Assembly (NCBI RefSeq): GCF_001307275.1
Contig: NZ_CP012831.1
Location: forward strand, 2,720,501 to 2,784,500
Length of the DNA stretch: 64,000 nt
Reading direction: 5' to 3'
From: Pseudomonas fluorescens
Lineage (GTDB): Bacteria; Pseudomonadota; Gammaproteobacteria; Pseudomonadales; Pseudomonadaceae
Shown: in pieces, positions 31,915 through 40,338 of the stretch
Layout of the letters: every line of letters starts with the position of its first letter
Numbering within the stretch: position 1 is the stretch's first letter
Program-made: the position numbers and the translations under genes
The notes under the pieces: generated by a model
What the model was told of the DNA's origin: nothing
The model's input: only the letters and a program-made list of their open reading frames with translations
Database searches by the model: none

Positions 31915-34092
31915 TCAAACGATTGAATCGAGATCCAGCGTATACGGTTCACCAATGGCGTACCCGTGAGCACCACGGATCAATTCACTGTCGTCATCCC
32001 GGGTCGGTGCCATCGCCAGTTGCTCCGCCTCCCTGTTTTCCGGGTGTGCCTGCCAGCGGGCCAGGTCTTGTGCCAGTTGCTCGGGGTGTTCCGACAAGCT
32101 CCCATAGACGTCTTTTTCGCTGACCGACGCAGTGCGCAGCGTCGCCAGGCGCGCGCGTGTGCTGTGCAGCTTGTCGACCTCGCGAATGAGCGCAATGTTG
32201 ATATCGCTTTCGCTACGTCCATTGGGCGCGTCCCGTCTCGCCAGGGAGCGCTCTTCATCACGCAGCTGTTGGGTAATGCGTGCGAGCGCATTGTCGATCC
32301 ATTCATATTCGCGTTTTGTCGCCAGTGGGCTTCCGGTTATGTGCGCTTCCTGCCAGCGCCGCAAGGTCGCCCAGCAAGCGGGGATGTAGCTGGGGAGCAT
32401 GAAATGGTTGCCGGTCTGGATGAGTTGGGCCAGTAAGGCCGGGCGGTCCGGTAGGCCATGTTTATGCTCGAGGGCCACCTCGCAGGCGGCGTGTTGGGTG
32501 ATGGTGTCGCAACGGGGCATCCACAAGATCGAAGAGCGCTCCTTGCGATCGAACTCCACCGGTAGGAAATGTCGCAAGATCCCATGGTGTTCATACGGTT
32601 CGCCCGTCCAGCGATTGATGCCCGCGACGAACACGGAAAGGCCGACCGGTACGTTGGCGAATGCAAGGGCCAATCCTGTTCCATAAACGTTTCCCTTGGT
32701 ATTCATCCAACTGCCGGGCACGCTGGGTATCGGGTCGTTGTGGTTGACCATTCGGTAGTGCACAAGGGGTTCGGCGTTTTTTGTGAAGGTGGCATCGGCG
32801 GCGCGAGGTGCACCATAAGTGTAGAGCTGGAGGGTGTATCCTTCCGGTCGGCGCCGCAGCATTTCTGCCAGCAGCAATGCTACTGCGCCGCCCAGGCTGT
32901 GACCGCAGATCAGCAGTTTCTGCCCGGCGTAGAACCGGTCCAGATAACTCGTCACGAAGGCCGCAGTTTTTTTGGCGGCGCCATAGAAGCCTCGATGCAC
33001 CTGGCCGACACCTTCCTCAAACGGCACTTGGCGTGCATCGGCGTCGCGCAGGAAGTCGGCGAGTTGCTGGGTGCCGCGCACGGCTATCAGGATCAGCTCG
33101 TCGTTGTGGGTGATGTAGGCCTGGGTGTCCGTGCTGTCTTCTTCGCCGGTGTCGTCAAGAAAATGGACGTTGGCGGGATGCTCTTGATGTATGCCCAATT
33201 CAGGATCGTTGACCGCGTAGAGGGCAGGGTCGAATGGCACGATCTCCAGGCGTCTGGAGTAGGGCATGTCTTCATACAGCGGGTAGTAGGGTTTTCTTTG
33301 CCCTGGATAGCACTCCCCGAGTTCCTCGGACTTGGCCAGTGCATCGGCGAACCAGTTACCCACGCTTGGCTGTCGAGTGAAGCTCACCGCTGTTGTGATC
33401 GGAGCCTTGTCGGGTTTCTGGCCGAAGGCACAATAGGTCAGTGTCGACATCAGGGCCAACTGGTACAAGTTGAGCGCGCAGAATGCTGAGGCGGTGGACA
33501 GCATGGGCCGCAGGGCACGCAACGGCCGTATTTCTAGCACCGTGTGTTTTTGCGGCATCACAGCCACGCCGAGCTTGCCATGTTCGCCCATCAGTCGTGC
33601 CGGCCCTGCCGGGTGCGGGTAATGGCGGTACACCTCGGGTGGCAAATGGGCGACGTGCTCGACCAGATGCCGCACTTCCACCTGGAAAAAGTCGTCTGCG
33701 CAGGCTTGTGCCGGGTTTTCCCGGGTGCGGGTGGCGTTTGGGTTCAGGTAGCGGGTTTGCTCGGCGCGAACTTGCAGTTCAGTGATCTTGAGGGGGTAGT
33801 GAGCTCTGCGTTGAAGCTCGATATAGAGTTTTTCCTCCCCTTGATACGGTTGCTCAAAGGTAAGGGCAATGGGCCCGGCATAGTGGTTGTTGACCTTACC
33901 GATACCCCTGGTATCCAGATTGCCCGAATATCTTTGTCCTTCCGAATCGATAGTGACATAGGCCAGCCCCGCATAAGGCTCACCAGAGCCCCATTCATCG
34001 ACGAGCTGAAAGCTGGTCCATCTACCCCCTACAGGGCAGGTCAGATTGCGGCTGCTCAGCCTTGATTCCAATTCCTTTTGAAACGACGTCAT
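31915..34092 (-). CDS. T6SS lipase effector, class-3 lipase type
   Basis: 725-aa predicted phospholipase delivered by the T6SS. The N-terminal 200 residues (with SFQLVDEWGSGEPYAGLAYV) recur in Pseudomonas VgrG-linked lipases and probably act in loading. The alpha/beta-hydrolase of lipase class 3 spans about 330-520: nucleophile elbow GHSLGG with S399, candidate acid in NHNDPIPSVPG and candidate His in YEHHGILRHF. A C-terminal helical region follows. ATG 34092 is marked by AAGGAGATCACGT; the frame from 34134 lies inside the neighbouring gene. It is the last gene of the operon vgrG - DUF4123 adaptor - lipoprotein - lipase, which identifies it as a cargo effector attacking membrane phospholipids of rival bacteria. 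Confidence 0.86.
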   Translation of the reverse strand: MTSFQKELESRLSSRNLTCPVGGRWTSFQLVDEWGSGEPYAGLAYVTIDSEGQRYSGNLDTRGIGKVNNHYAGPIALTFEQPYQGEEKLYIELQRRAHYPLKITELQVRAEQTRYLNPNATRTRENPAQACADDFFQVEVRHLVEHVAHLPPEVYRHYPHPAGPARLMGEHGKLGVAVMPQKHTVLEIRPLRALRPMLSTASAFCALNLYQLALMSTLTYCAFGQKPDKAPITTAVSFTRQPSVGNWFADALAKSEELGECYPGQRKPYYPLYEDMPYSRRLEIVPFDPALYAVNDPELGIHQEHPANVHFLDDTGEEDSTDTQAYITHNDELILIAVRGTQQLADFLRDADARQVPFEEGVGQVHRGFYGAAKKTAAFVTSYLDRFYAGQKLLICGHSLGGAVALLLAEMLRRRPEGYTLQLYTYGAPRAADATFTKNAEPLVHYRMVNHNDPIPSVPGSWMNTKGNVYGTGLALAFANVPVGLSVFVAGINRWTGEPYEHHGILRHFLPVEFDRKERSSILWMPRCDTITQHAACEVALEHKHGLPDRPALLAQLIQTGNHFMLPSYIPACWATLRRWQEAHITGSPLATKREYEWIDNALARITQQLRDEERSLARRDAPNGRSESDINIALIREVDKLHSTRARLATLRTASVSEKDVYGSLSEHPEQLAQDLARWQAHPENREAEQLAMAPTRDDDSELIRGAHGYAIGEPYTLDLDSIV

Positions 34093-34103
34093 ACGTGATC
34101 TCC

Positions 34104-34877
34104 TTATTCCGTACAACCGGGGTAAATAGTGCATTTGCGTCCGTCGGGCATCTGAAAACCGCTGAAGTCTTTGTGATTACCGAAACAAAATGCGTATGGG
34201 TCTTCGAAACTATCGCCCATGCAGCGCTTCCAGCCGTTGGGCACCTTTACCCAGGTATCACCCATGTAGGGTCTTTCTTCGCGGGCCAGCTTGATTTTCA
34301 TCCTCACGGTTTTACCCGGGAGCTGAGCAAGGGTGTACGCCGAGAAAGGACGCCCGCGCCCGAGCTCGCCCTGTGGGTTGGTTTTTTTGCAGTCGAGGAT
34401 TTTCCTGAGGATTCGAGGCTTGCCTGAGGTGCGGAACAACCATTGGCATTGGCCGTAAAAAGTACTTTCACCCGCTTCGCTGAAAACACCTTTGTAGTGT
34501 TCTTCCAGGGCATCGTGAATCAAGACCGTGGCCGAGTCCTGACTGATATCGCTCCAATCCTTGCCGTAGGCGGAGTGGATTTGGAGTTCGATGCGATTGA
34601 TCACCAACGGGCAGCCCATGCGGGTGCGGCGAATGACGATTTCGGAGTCAGGTTTGTAGGCCTCGCGCCACGCCCTGTTGAACACCGGTGCTTTGTTATA
34701 TCGGGTCTCGACGGTGCAGGTTTCGCCTGGGGCGGGGACGTAGTACACCGCCGCACGATAGGCAAAGTCAGGCGGCAAATCTGCCGTGAAAATAAACGTG
34801 TTCGGTGGTTTGTCGGCACAACCTGTCGCCATCGCCAGGCAGCCGTTCAAAGCGGCAATTCGCAGGGCAAGTTTCAT
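34104..34877 (-). CDS. Periplasmic lipoprotein, likely immunity protein for the T6SS lipase
   Basis: 257-aa lipoprotein: a short signal peptide with the lipobox ATGC (Cys20 of MKLALRIAALNGCLAMATGC). The mature part has several cysteines and beta-rich stretches and no recognised catalytic motif. Lipases delivered by T6SS act in the periplasm, and their immunity proteins are typically membrane-anchored lipoproteins of this size encoded next to them. Here the gene lies between the DUF4123 adaptor (4-base ATGA overlap) and the lipase (11 bases downstream). Family-level homology to known Tli proteins is not claimed; the role follows from position and lipobox. Confidence 0.78.
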   Translation of the reverse strand: MKLALRIAALNGCLAMATGCADKPPNTFIFTADLPPDFAYRAAVYYVPAPGETCTVETRYNKAPVFNRAWREAYKPDSEIVIRRTRMGCPLVINRIELQIHSAYGKDWSDISQDSATVLIHDALEEHYKGVFSEAGESTFYGQCQWLFRTSGKPRILRKILDCKKTNPQGELGRGRPFSAYTLAQLPGKTVRMKIKLAREERPYMGDTWVKVPNGWKRCMGDSFEDPYAFCFGNHKDFSGFQMPDGRKCTIYPGCTE

Positions 34878-35728
34878 AGCGGCGCGTCTCCTTGGCAGAA
34901 CGCCGTCATCAGGCGCACCCGTTCAAAATGCTCGTCAGGTTTTTCGGCCGGGCGTACTTGCCAGTACGACGCCCGACTATAGGCGGGAGCTTGCAGGCCT
35001 TGGGTCAGCAAAAACTCCAACTGCTCAGGCGTCTGCCAGTGCCATGCCCCGGCCTGATCAAGCGTGGCGCGCAACCACATTTCCGGGTCCTGTTGTTCGG
35101 CAAGTGTGGCGAAGGCCTGGACATGCTCGGCCAACAGGAAACGGCGGGCATTGAGCAGGCGAGCTTGCGTTGCTTGTTGCGGGGTAGCAGGCATCTGCAA
35201 CCAAAGAGGTGAATCTGGCACCGGATATGTCCCAGGTGCCGGGTTGCCCGTGCTTGCCCAACCCGTGTCCTGCCAATAGCAAACACTGAGCGCCGGTCCG
35301 AGGTAAGCCGGATAGGCTTCAACGGGCAAATGTTTGAGCGCCCGGGCCAGGACTCGATTGTCATGGAAGCGATACAGCACCTGATGAGGACGTTCTCCAA
35401 TGATCAACCGCTCACGCCAGTGCTCCACCAGTCTTGGCAGGCCCCCTTGGGGAAGGCTGGCAAGCCATCCCCAGTGGTTGTCCGGTCGGTTGAGCAATTC
35501 ATTGATAGGTTCGTCGCCGGGCCGCTCGACGCTGAACACAAAGGGCCCGGAGTCACCCAGCTCGGCAACCGGGGTTTGGGCGTAGATGCTCAGGTATTGG
35601 TCGGGACGACGGCTCTTGAGCAGTGTCTGGCGCACGGAGTGCTCATTTTCTGAGTCCAGGACGACGCACAAGGCATGCCCGAGACGTTGCTGTTCGATCA
35701 ACCAGCGGTGCGGGAGTGGGTGAGTCAT
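34874..35728 (-). CDS. DUF4123 effector adaptor/chaperone
   Basis: 284-aa cytoplasmic protein of the DUF4123 family (Tap/TEC), which loads a specific effector onto the tip of its cognate VgrG. The family pattern is visible in the first 130 residues: ALCVVLDSENEH, YAQTPVAELGDSGPFVF, NHWGWLASLPQ and the PHQVLYRFHDNRVLARAL segment. It overlaps the vgrG stop by four bases (ATGA) and the immunity lipoprotein start by four bases, so the whole operon is translationally coupled and the adaptor is predicted to serve the downstream lipase. Confidence 0.9.
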   Translation of the reverse strand: MTHPLPHRWLIEQQRLGHALCVVLDSENEHSVRQTLLKSRRPDQYLSIYAQTPVAELGDSGPFVFSVERPGDEPINELLNRPDNHWGWLASLPQGGLPRLVEHWRERLIIGERPHQVLYRFHDNRVLARALKHLPVEAYPAYLGPALSVCYWQDTGWASTGNPAPGTYPVPDSPLWLQMPATPQQATQARLLNARRFLLAEHVQAFATLAEQQDPEMWLRATLDQAGAWHWQTPEQLEFLLTQGLQAPAYSRASYWQVRPAEKPDEHFERVRLMTAFCQGDAPL

Positions 35729-37773
35729 GCGGTGGCTTCCGTTGGGCAGAAACCCTCACGGCAAGCCTCGCAGACAGGGCAGAAATCCAGTCCCGCTGCT
35801 TTGCTGGCCGCCATCAGGGCACGTTGGGTGGGGGCGAGCTCCGGCGAGGGATCCGTCGAGCCTGGCGTGAACGACGATGCGGTGATACTGGCCATGGGCG
35901 CGCCGCCGAGCTGGATTGCACTGCTGCTGTAGACGCCGCTGTGGTCGATCACGATGTGCTCGCCACCGGCTTTCAAACTGAGGGTCGCACCTGCTTCAAG
36001 GACCAGATGGGCACCCGCCTTGATATGCACGTGTTGCCCGGCCTCGACGACCATTGTCTGATCGACGCGGGTGTGTCGGTTGGTGACGCGCAGGTAATCA
36101 TTGCCTTTGACCTGGACCGAGCGGTCGGCGGCCGTGGTCCGATGTTCCTCGGCGTGCAGCACGGTGATGCTGTTACCCTTGATGGTTTCCCGCCGTTCGT
36201 TGCCAATCTCCAGGCGGCTGTCGTTCTCGATTTTCTGTTCCATGTCGCGCTGGGCCCGCAGATAGATCAGCTCCTGACCTGCACGATCTTCCAGATGCAA
36301 CTCGTTGAAGCCTTGGCTGCCCGGCGAGCTGCAAGAACGAAACACCGAGCGGGTCTTGTGCGCCGGCAACGGGTAGGGCGCGGCATTGGCGCTATTGGTC
36401 AGGCACCCGCTGATCAAAGGCTTGTCGGGATCGCCTTCCATGAAGGTCACCAGCACCTCCATGCCCACCCTCGGGATCGTGACGCCGCCGTAGCGGTTGC
36501 CTGCCCAGTTGGAAGCAACTCGCAACCAACAACTGCTGCCGTCGTCGAAGTGTCCCGCACGATCCCAGAAAAACCGGACCTTGACCCGGCCGTACGGGTC
36601 GCAGTGGATATCTTCACCCTTGGGCCCCGTGACGATTGCCGTCTGGCTGCCCGATATACATGGTTTTCGATAAACCCGCTGCGAGCGGAAGATCGCGTTC
36701 CAAGGCGTGGCAACAAAGCGATTGCGATAGCCCTGGTTGAAGTGGTCTTCATGTCTACCTGTGTCGCAAGGGGCCATTTCCTCCAGCACCTGCGGCTGCT
36801 TGCCCTCGTGATTCACCTGGGTCAGGAGCCATAGGTCATTCCATTCCTGGCGAGGGTGCTCACTCAATGCCAGGAAGTGTCCCGTCGTCAGTGCCGGCTG
36901 ATTGCTCTTTCCTTCAGCCTGGACGTAGTCGGCGCGATGGCGCTCCAAGGTCCTCTGGCTCAATAACTTGCCGCGTTTTTCCTGGGTAAAGTCACCCGGA
37001 TATTCATAGGCCTCCACGTCTGGCCGGAGCGCTTCGAGGCTGGGCTGGCAACTGCTCTCCAATAGGTGTGTCGACTTCTTGAAGTCGTAATCACGGCGCG
37101 TGACGCGGCTGGTTCGGGGTTCCAGCCGCAGGCCGAACCGATGGATAACCGGTTCGTCGTAAACCATCCCGTTGCCGTGTTTATAAACAGTGCGCTGTTC
37201 AAGTCGAGGAAACACGGTCTGGTCATCACCCAATACCAACTGATGGCCCGACTCACTGTGCTGGAAGTGGTAATGCAGGCCTTCTTCGTGACACAGGCGT
37301 TCAATGAAGTGCAAATCGGACTCTCCATATTGCACGCAGTAATCACGAGTCGGGTAACTTGCACTTAACTGGAAATGATGAGCGTCCGTGAGAATGCCGT
37401 GCTCCTTGAAAATCGTTGTGATGATTTGCGGCACACTGGTTTGTTGAAAAATTCGCTGATTGGTGCGGTGTTCCAAGTAAGCCAGTCGTGGCACTAATCT
37501 TACTTTGTAGTAAGTCAGGCGATTGCAGGTGTCGCCTTGTGCAACGCGATAAATCAGGCCGTGAACACCGCTTCCCTGTTTATCGAATGTTAGAAAGGCT
37601 TGCCTGTTTAATAAATGTTCCAGATTCATGTCGCTTTGTTCGCTGACGAGTTCAATGTCGAACGAATAAGGTGCGCTGATGGCTTCGTAACCTTTGAAGG
37701 CCACGACTTGGAGATCATGTTTGAGATCCGTAATCGTGAGATGGAAGCTGGGCAAATCAAGGGTATGGAACAT
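35725..37773 (-). CDS. vgrG: T6SS spike protein VgrG
   Basis: 682-aa spike protein that caps the Hcp tube and carries effectors. The gp27-like part is clear from FDIELVSEQSDMNLEHLL, YCVQYGESDLHFIERL and GLHYHFQH. The gp5-like OB-fold follows (DPYGRVKVRFFWDR, CWLRVASNWAGNRYGG), and the beta-helix needle lies near 500-620. The C-terminus is unusual: an 18-residue tail with four cysteines (C665, C668, C671, C676; CPVCEAC...FCP), reminiscent of a metal site. AAGGACG precedes the ATG. It opens the leftward operon with the DUF4123 adaptor, immunity lipoprotein and lipase, divergent from the structural T6SS operon, and has no fused effector domain of its own. Confidence 0.95.
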   Translation of the reverse strand: MFHTLDLPSFHLTITDLKHDLQVVAFKGYEAISAPYSFDIELVSEQSDMNLEHLLNRQAFLTFDKQGSGVHGLIYRVAQGDTCNRLTYYKVRLVPRLAYLEHRTNQRIFQQTSVPQIITTIFKEHGILTDAHHFQLSASYPTRDYCVQYGESDLHFIERLCHEEGLHYHFQHSESGHQLVLGDDQTVFPRLEQRTVYKHGNGMVYDEPVIHRFGLRLEPRTSRVTRRDYDFKKSTHLLESSCQPSLEALRPDVEAYEYPGDFTQEKRGKLLSQRTLERHRADYVQAEGKSNQPALTTGHFLALSEHPRQEWNDLWLLTQVNHEGKQPQVLEEMAPCDTGRHEDHFNQGYRNRFVATPWNAIFRSQRVYRKPCISGSQTAIVTGPKGEDIHCDPYGRVKVRFFWDRAGHFDDGSSCWLRVASNWAGNRYGGVTIPRVGMEVLVTFMEGDPDKPLISGCLTNSANAAPYPLPAHKTRSVFRSCSSPGSQGFNELHLEDRAGQELIYLRAQRDMEQKIENDSRLEIGNERRETIKGNSITVLHAEEHRTTAADRSVQVKGNDYLRVTNRHTRVDQTMVVEAGQHVHIKAGAHLVLEAGATLSLKAGGEHIVIDHSGVYSSSAIQLGGAPMASITASSFTPGSTDPSPELAPTQRALMAASKAAGLDFCPVCEACREGFCPTEATA

Positions 37774-38220
37774 GCGAACGTCCTTGGGCTGTGGCTTTGA
37801 CTCCTGCTCTCAGTGAAGCAGCCTTGCTGGATGCGCGCGCCGGCGCTGGTAAAAAAAGAAAAGGATGTAGGACTTTTCTCTGTAAGAGAAAGAGGTTGCG
37901 AATGAAATAATTTGAAGTGGTTTTCGTTGCCTGGACTGGAGGGTCAAATGTTGTCAACGACCGTTTCGTCTTCGGATGTTTCAGCGAATATCTATTTGGA
38001 TTTGTTTCTTTGAAAAAAGGAAAGCTCCTACTTTTTTATCCTGAAAACCTTGGCATTCTTCGCGGCGTTCGGCTGGTAAAAAAGCGGTGTGAGTTCAGGG
38101 GAAGTGGTTGGATGATGTTTGGCGAAACTTCCTACAAGCGAAGCTGAATATTTACCACTCAATAACCATGTCGTCCAAACAACCCATGCCACAAACCGAA
38201 TTGTCTCAGCAGGGGCGTGA
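37774..38220. other. Divergent intergenic region between vgrG and tssA operons
   Basis: About 450 bases, AT-richer than the flanking genes. No open frame that I can support. It must contain the promoters of the leftward vgrG-lipase operon and of the rightward T6SS operon. I looked for a sigma-54 site because a sigma-54 activator is encoded in the cluster; the closest candidate (near TTGGCATTCTTCGC at about 38050) has wrong spacing. Confidence 0.6.
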
Positions 38221-39777
38221 ATGTCGTATTCCGAAAAACTGTCCGTCCATTATCTGGCGCTCGCCAAAACTCCTGTGTCCAAGGAAAGTTTTGCGGGTGC
38301 GGATGTGCGTTTTTCAAATGAATACGAAGCCTTGGAGCGCGAGGTGAGCAAAACCCAGTCGATGCACGAAAGTGGCCATGTCGACTGGCTGAAGGTTCTT
38401 GAGGCAAGTGAAGCGTTGTTGCGCACCCAGTCGAAGGATCTGCGGGTGGTGGCCTGGCTGGTGTGGGCGCTGTATCAGTGTGAGTCGTTCCAGGGGTTGC
38501 TGGCGGGTCTCGGTCTTTTGCAGCACTTATGCAAGCACCATTGGCTGGACATTCATCCGCTCAAAAATCGAACCCGTGCCGCCAGCATCAATTGGTTGAT
38601 GCCTCGCCTTGAGCAAGCGTTCGGCGATGACATTGCGATCAAGGAGCAATTGCCGATATTCCGTCATCTGGCGGCGCAACTGGAAGGCCTCGACGCTGCT
38701 TGCACCGCCCACTTGGGTGATGACGCGCCTCTACTGCTGCCGCTGTGTCGGCGCCTCAACACCATGATCCAGCGGGCCACCGAAAACCTGCCGCAAACGG
38801 GTGCCATTGGAACGGTTGTGGCCCAGGTAAAGCACGTTGCCACCCAGCTGTTCACGCCTGGCACTCCGATCGAAAACGAAAAAGAAGCCCACAAGGCCCT
38901 GCGCGTCCAGCAGGAAGGTGCGCGGCCGTTATGCACCTGGTGGCTCAAACAAAAAGCGACTGACGCTCGTGCCCTGCGCCTGAATCGCACCATGCTCTGG
39001 CTGGCCATCGATGTATTGCCCGAGCGCAACGCCGAGCAGGTCACCCAGTTACGTGGCCTGCCGGCGGACAAACTCAAGGCTTATCAGGACCGACTCCAAC
39101 AGGGCGATTACGCAGACCTGCTTGTGGATATCGAGGCGAGCCTGGCGACGGCGCCGTTCTGGTTCGATGGCCAGAGGCTTGCCTGGGAATGCCTGCAAGG
39201 GCTGAACGCCGAATTGGCCATGTGTGAGGTGGAAATCCACTTCGCGTTATTCATCCAGCGCCTGCCGGGCATTATCGAGTTGCGCTGGCATGACGGTACA
39301 CCGTTCGCCGACTCGGCCACCCGGGGTTGGATCGCTGCCCAGGTCATGCCTCACCTGCAAAGCCCCGGCGGGGCACCCACAGCCGATGTCGCCGACAACC
39401 AGGCGCCTTGGGAACTGGCGCTGGAGGAGGCCGAGGCGATCCTGCGCAAGGACGGTCTCAAACCTGCCGTTCAGTTGCTCAGGCAAGCCATGCAAGGCGC
39501 CCATAGGACACGCGAGCGATTCCTCTGGCAGTTCGCGCTGGCTCGCCTGTGCTTTTCAGCCAGGAAATACGAACTCACCAAGGTTCAACTGGAGGTACTC
39601 GATCAGACGCTACGAAACGCAGGTCTGAACGCCTGGGAACCCCTCCTGGAGCTGCAGGTGCTGCACCTGTTGCACAGTTGCTGCGAGTTGTTGCCACAGA
39701 ACCACTCTGTACGTGAGTGCAAGGAAGAGACCCATCGCAGGTTGTGTCACCTCGATCTGGAACGGGTCATTGAATAG
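38221..39777 (+). CDS. tssA: T6SS protein TssA
   Basis: 518-aa cytoplasmic T6SS assembly protein that primes baseplate and sheath/tube polymerisation. The N-terminal ImpA_N domain is visible in about the first 130 residues (DWLKVLEASEALLRTQSKDLRV, then LKNRTRAASINWLMPRLE). The C-terminal half has the VasJ-like helical region (PWELALEEAEAILRKDGLKPAVQLL). AGGGG lies upstream of the ATG. It is the first gene of a long rightward operon and its order with tssB and tssC matches hsiA2-B2-C2 of the P. aeruginosa HSI-II cluster. Confidence 0.92.
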   Translation: MSYSEKLSVHYLALAKTPVSKESFAGADVRFSNEYEALEREVSKTQSMHESGHVDWLKVLEASEALLRTQSKDLRVVAWLVWALYQCESFQGLLAGLGLLQHLCKHHWLDIHPLKNRTRAASINWLMPRLEQAFGDDIAIKEQLPIFRHLAAQLEGLDAACTAHLGDDAPLLLPLCRRLNTMIQRATENLPQTGAIGTVVAQVKHVATQLFTPGTPIENEKEAHKALRVQQEGARPLCTWWLKQKATDARALRLNRTMLWLAIDVLPERNAEQVTQLRGLPADKLKAYQDRLQQGDYADLLVDIEASLATAPFWFDGQRLAWECLQGLNAELAMCEVEIHFALFIQRLPGIIELRWHDGTPFADSATRGWIAAQVMPHLQSPGGAPTADVADNQAPWELALEEAEAILRKDGLKPAVQLLRQAMQGAHRTRERFLWQFALARLCFSARKYELTKVQLEVLDQTLRNAGLNAWEPLLELQVLHLLHSCCELLPQNHSVRECKEETHRRLCHLDLERVIE

Positions 39778-39809
39778 GTCTCAGAGTCCCAAACTGTAAG
39801 GAGAAAGTC

Positions 39810-40313
39810 ATGGCCAAAGAAGGCTCGGTCGCCCCTAAGGAACGCATCAACGTCACCTTCAAACCCGCCACCGGCGGTGCTCGGGAGGACATTGAACTGC
39901 CGTTGAAATTGTTGGCGCTCGGTGATTACACCCACCGCAAGGACGAACGCAAGGTCGAGGATCGCAAGCCGATTGGCATCGACAAAATGACCTTCGACGA
40001 AGTGCTGGCCAAGCAAGCGCTGAGCCTGACCCTGAGCGTACCGAATCGTCTCCAGGCACAGGACGGTACTGAGGAATTGGCGGTACAGCTGCGCTTGAAC
40101 TCGATGAAAGACTTCAACCCGGCGAGCCTGGTCGAGCAAGTACCGGAACTCAGCAAACTGATGGCGTTGCGCGACGCGTTGGTGGCGCTCAAGGGCCCAT
40201 TGGGCAACGCGCCGGCGTTTCGTAAAGCCATCGAAGGCGTACTCGCCAATGACGATTCCCGCCGTCGCGTCCTGGATGAGCTGGGTCTGGATACCACCGC
40301 GAAGAGCGCTTGA
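39810..40313 (+). CDS. tssB: T6SS contractile sheath small subunit TssB
   Basis: 167-aa sheath subunit (VipA/HsiB) that forms heterodimers with TssC, which polymerise around the Hcp tube. The family signature is clear: KERINVTFKPATGGAREDIELP near the N-terminus, LLALGDYTHRKD, and the C-terminal LRDALVALKGPLGN and FRKAIEGVLAND helices that pair with TssC. A strong AAGGAG precedes the ATG. tssC follows after 25 bases. Confidence 0.96.
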   Translation: MAKEGSVAPKERINVTFKPATGGAREDIELPLKLLALGDYTHRKDERKVEDRKPIGIDKMTFDEVLAKQALSLTLSVPNRLQAQDGTEELAVQLRLNSMKDFNPASLVEQVPELSKLMALRDALVALKGPLGNAPAFRKAIEGVLANDDSRRRVLDELGLDTTAKSA

Positions 40314-40338
40314 TTCTTTCAGCCAAGGAAGCCGAAAC

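Noticed and set aside
38040..38066. Possible sigma-54 promoter (TTGGCATTCTTCGC) ahead of tssA
   Set aside because: The GG and GC elements are separated by 8 instead of 10 bases, and no better match to TGGCACG-N4-TTGC was found in the region.
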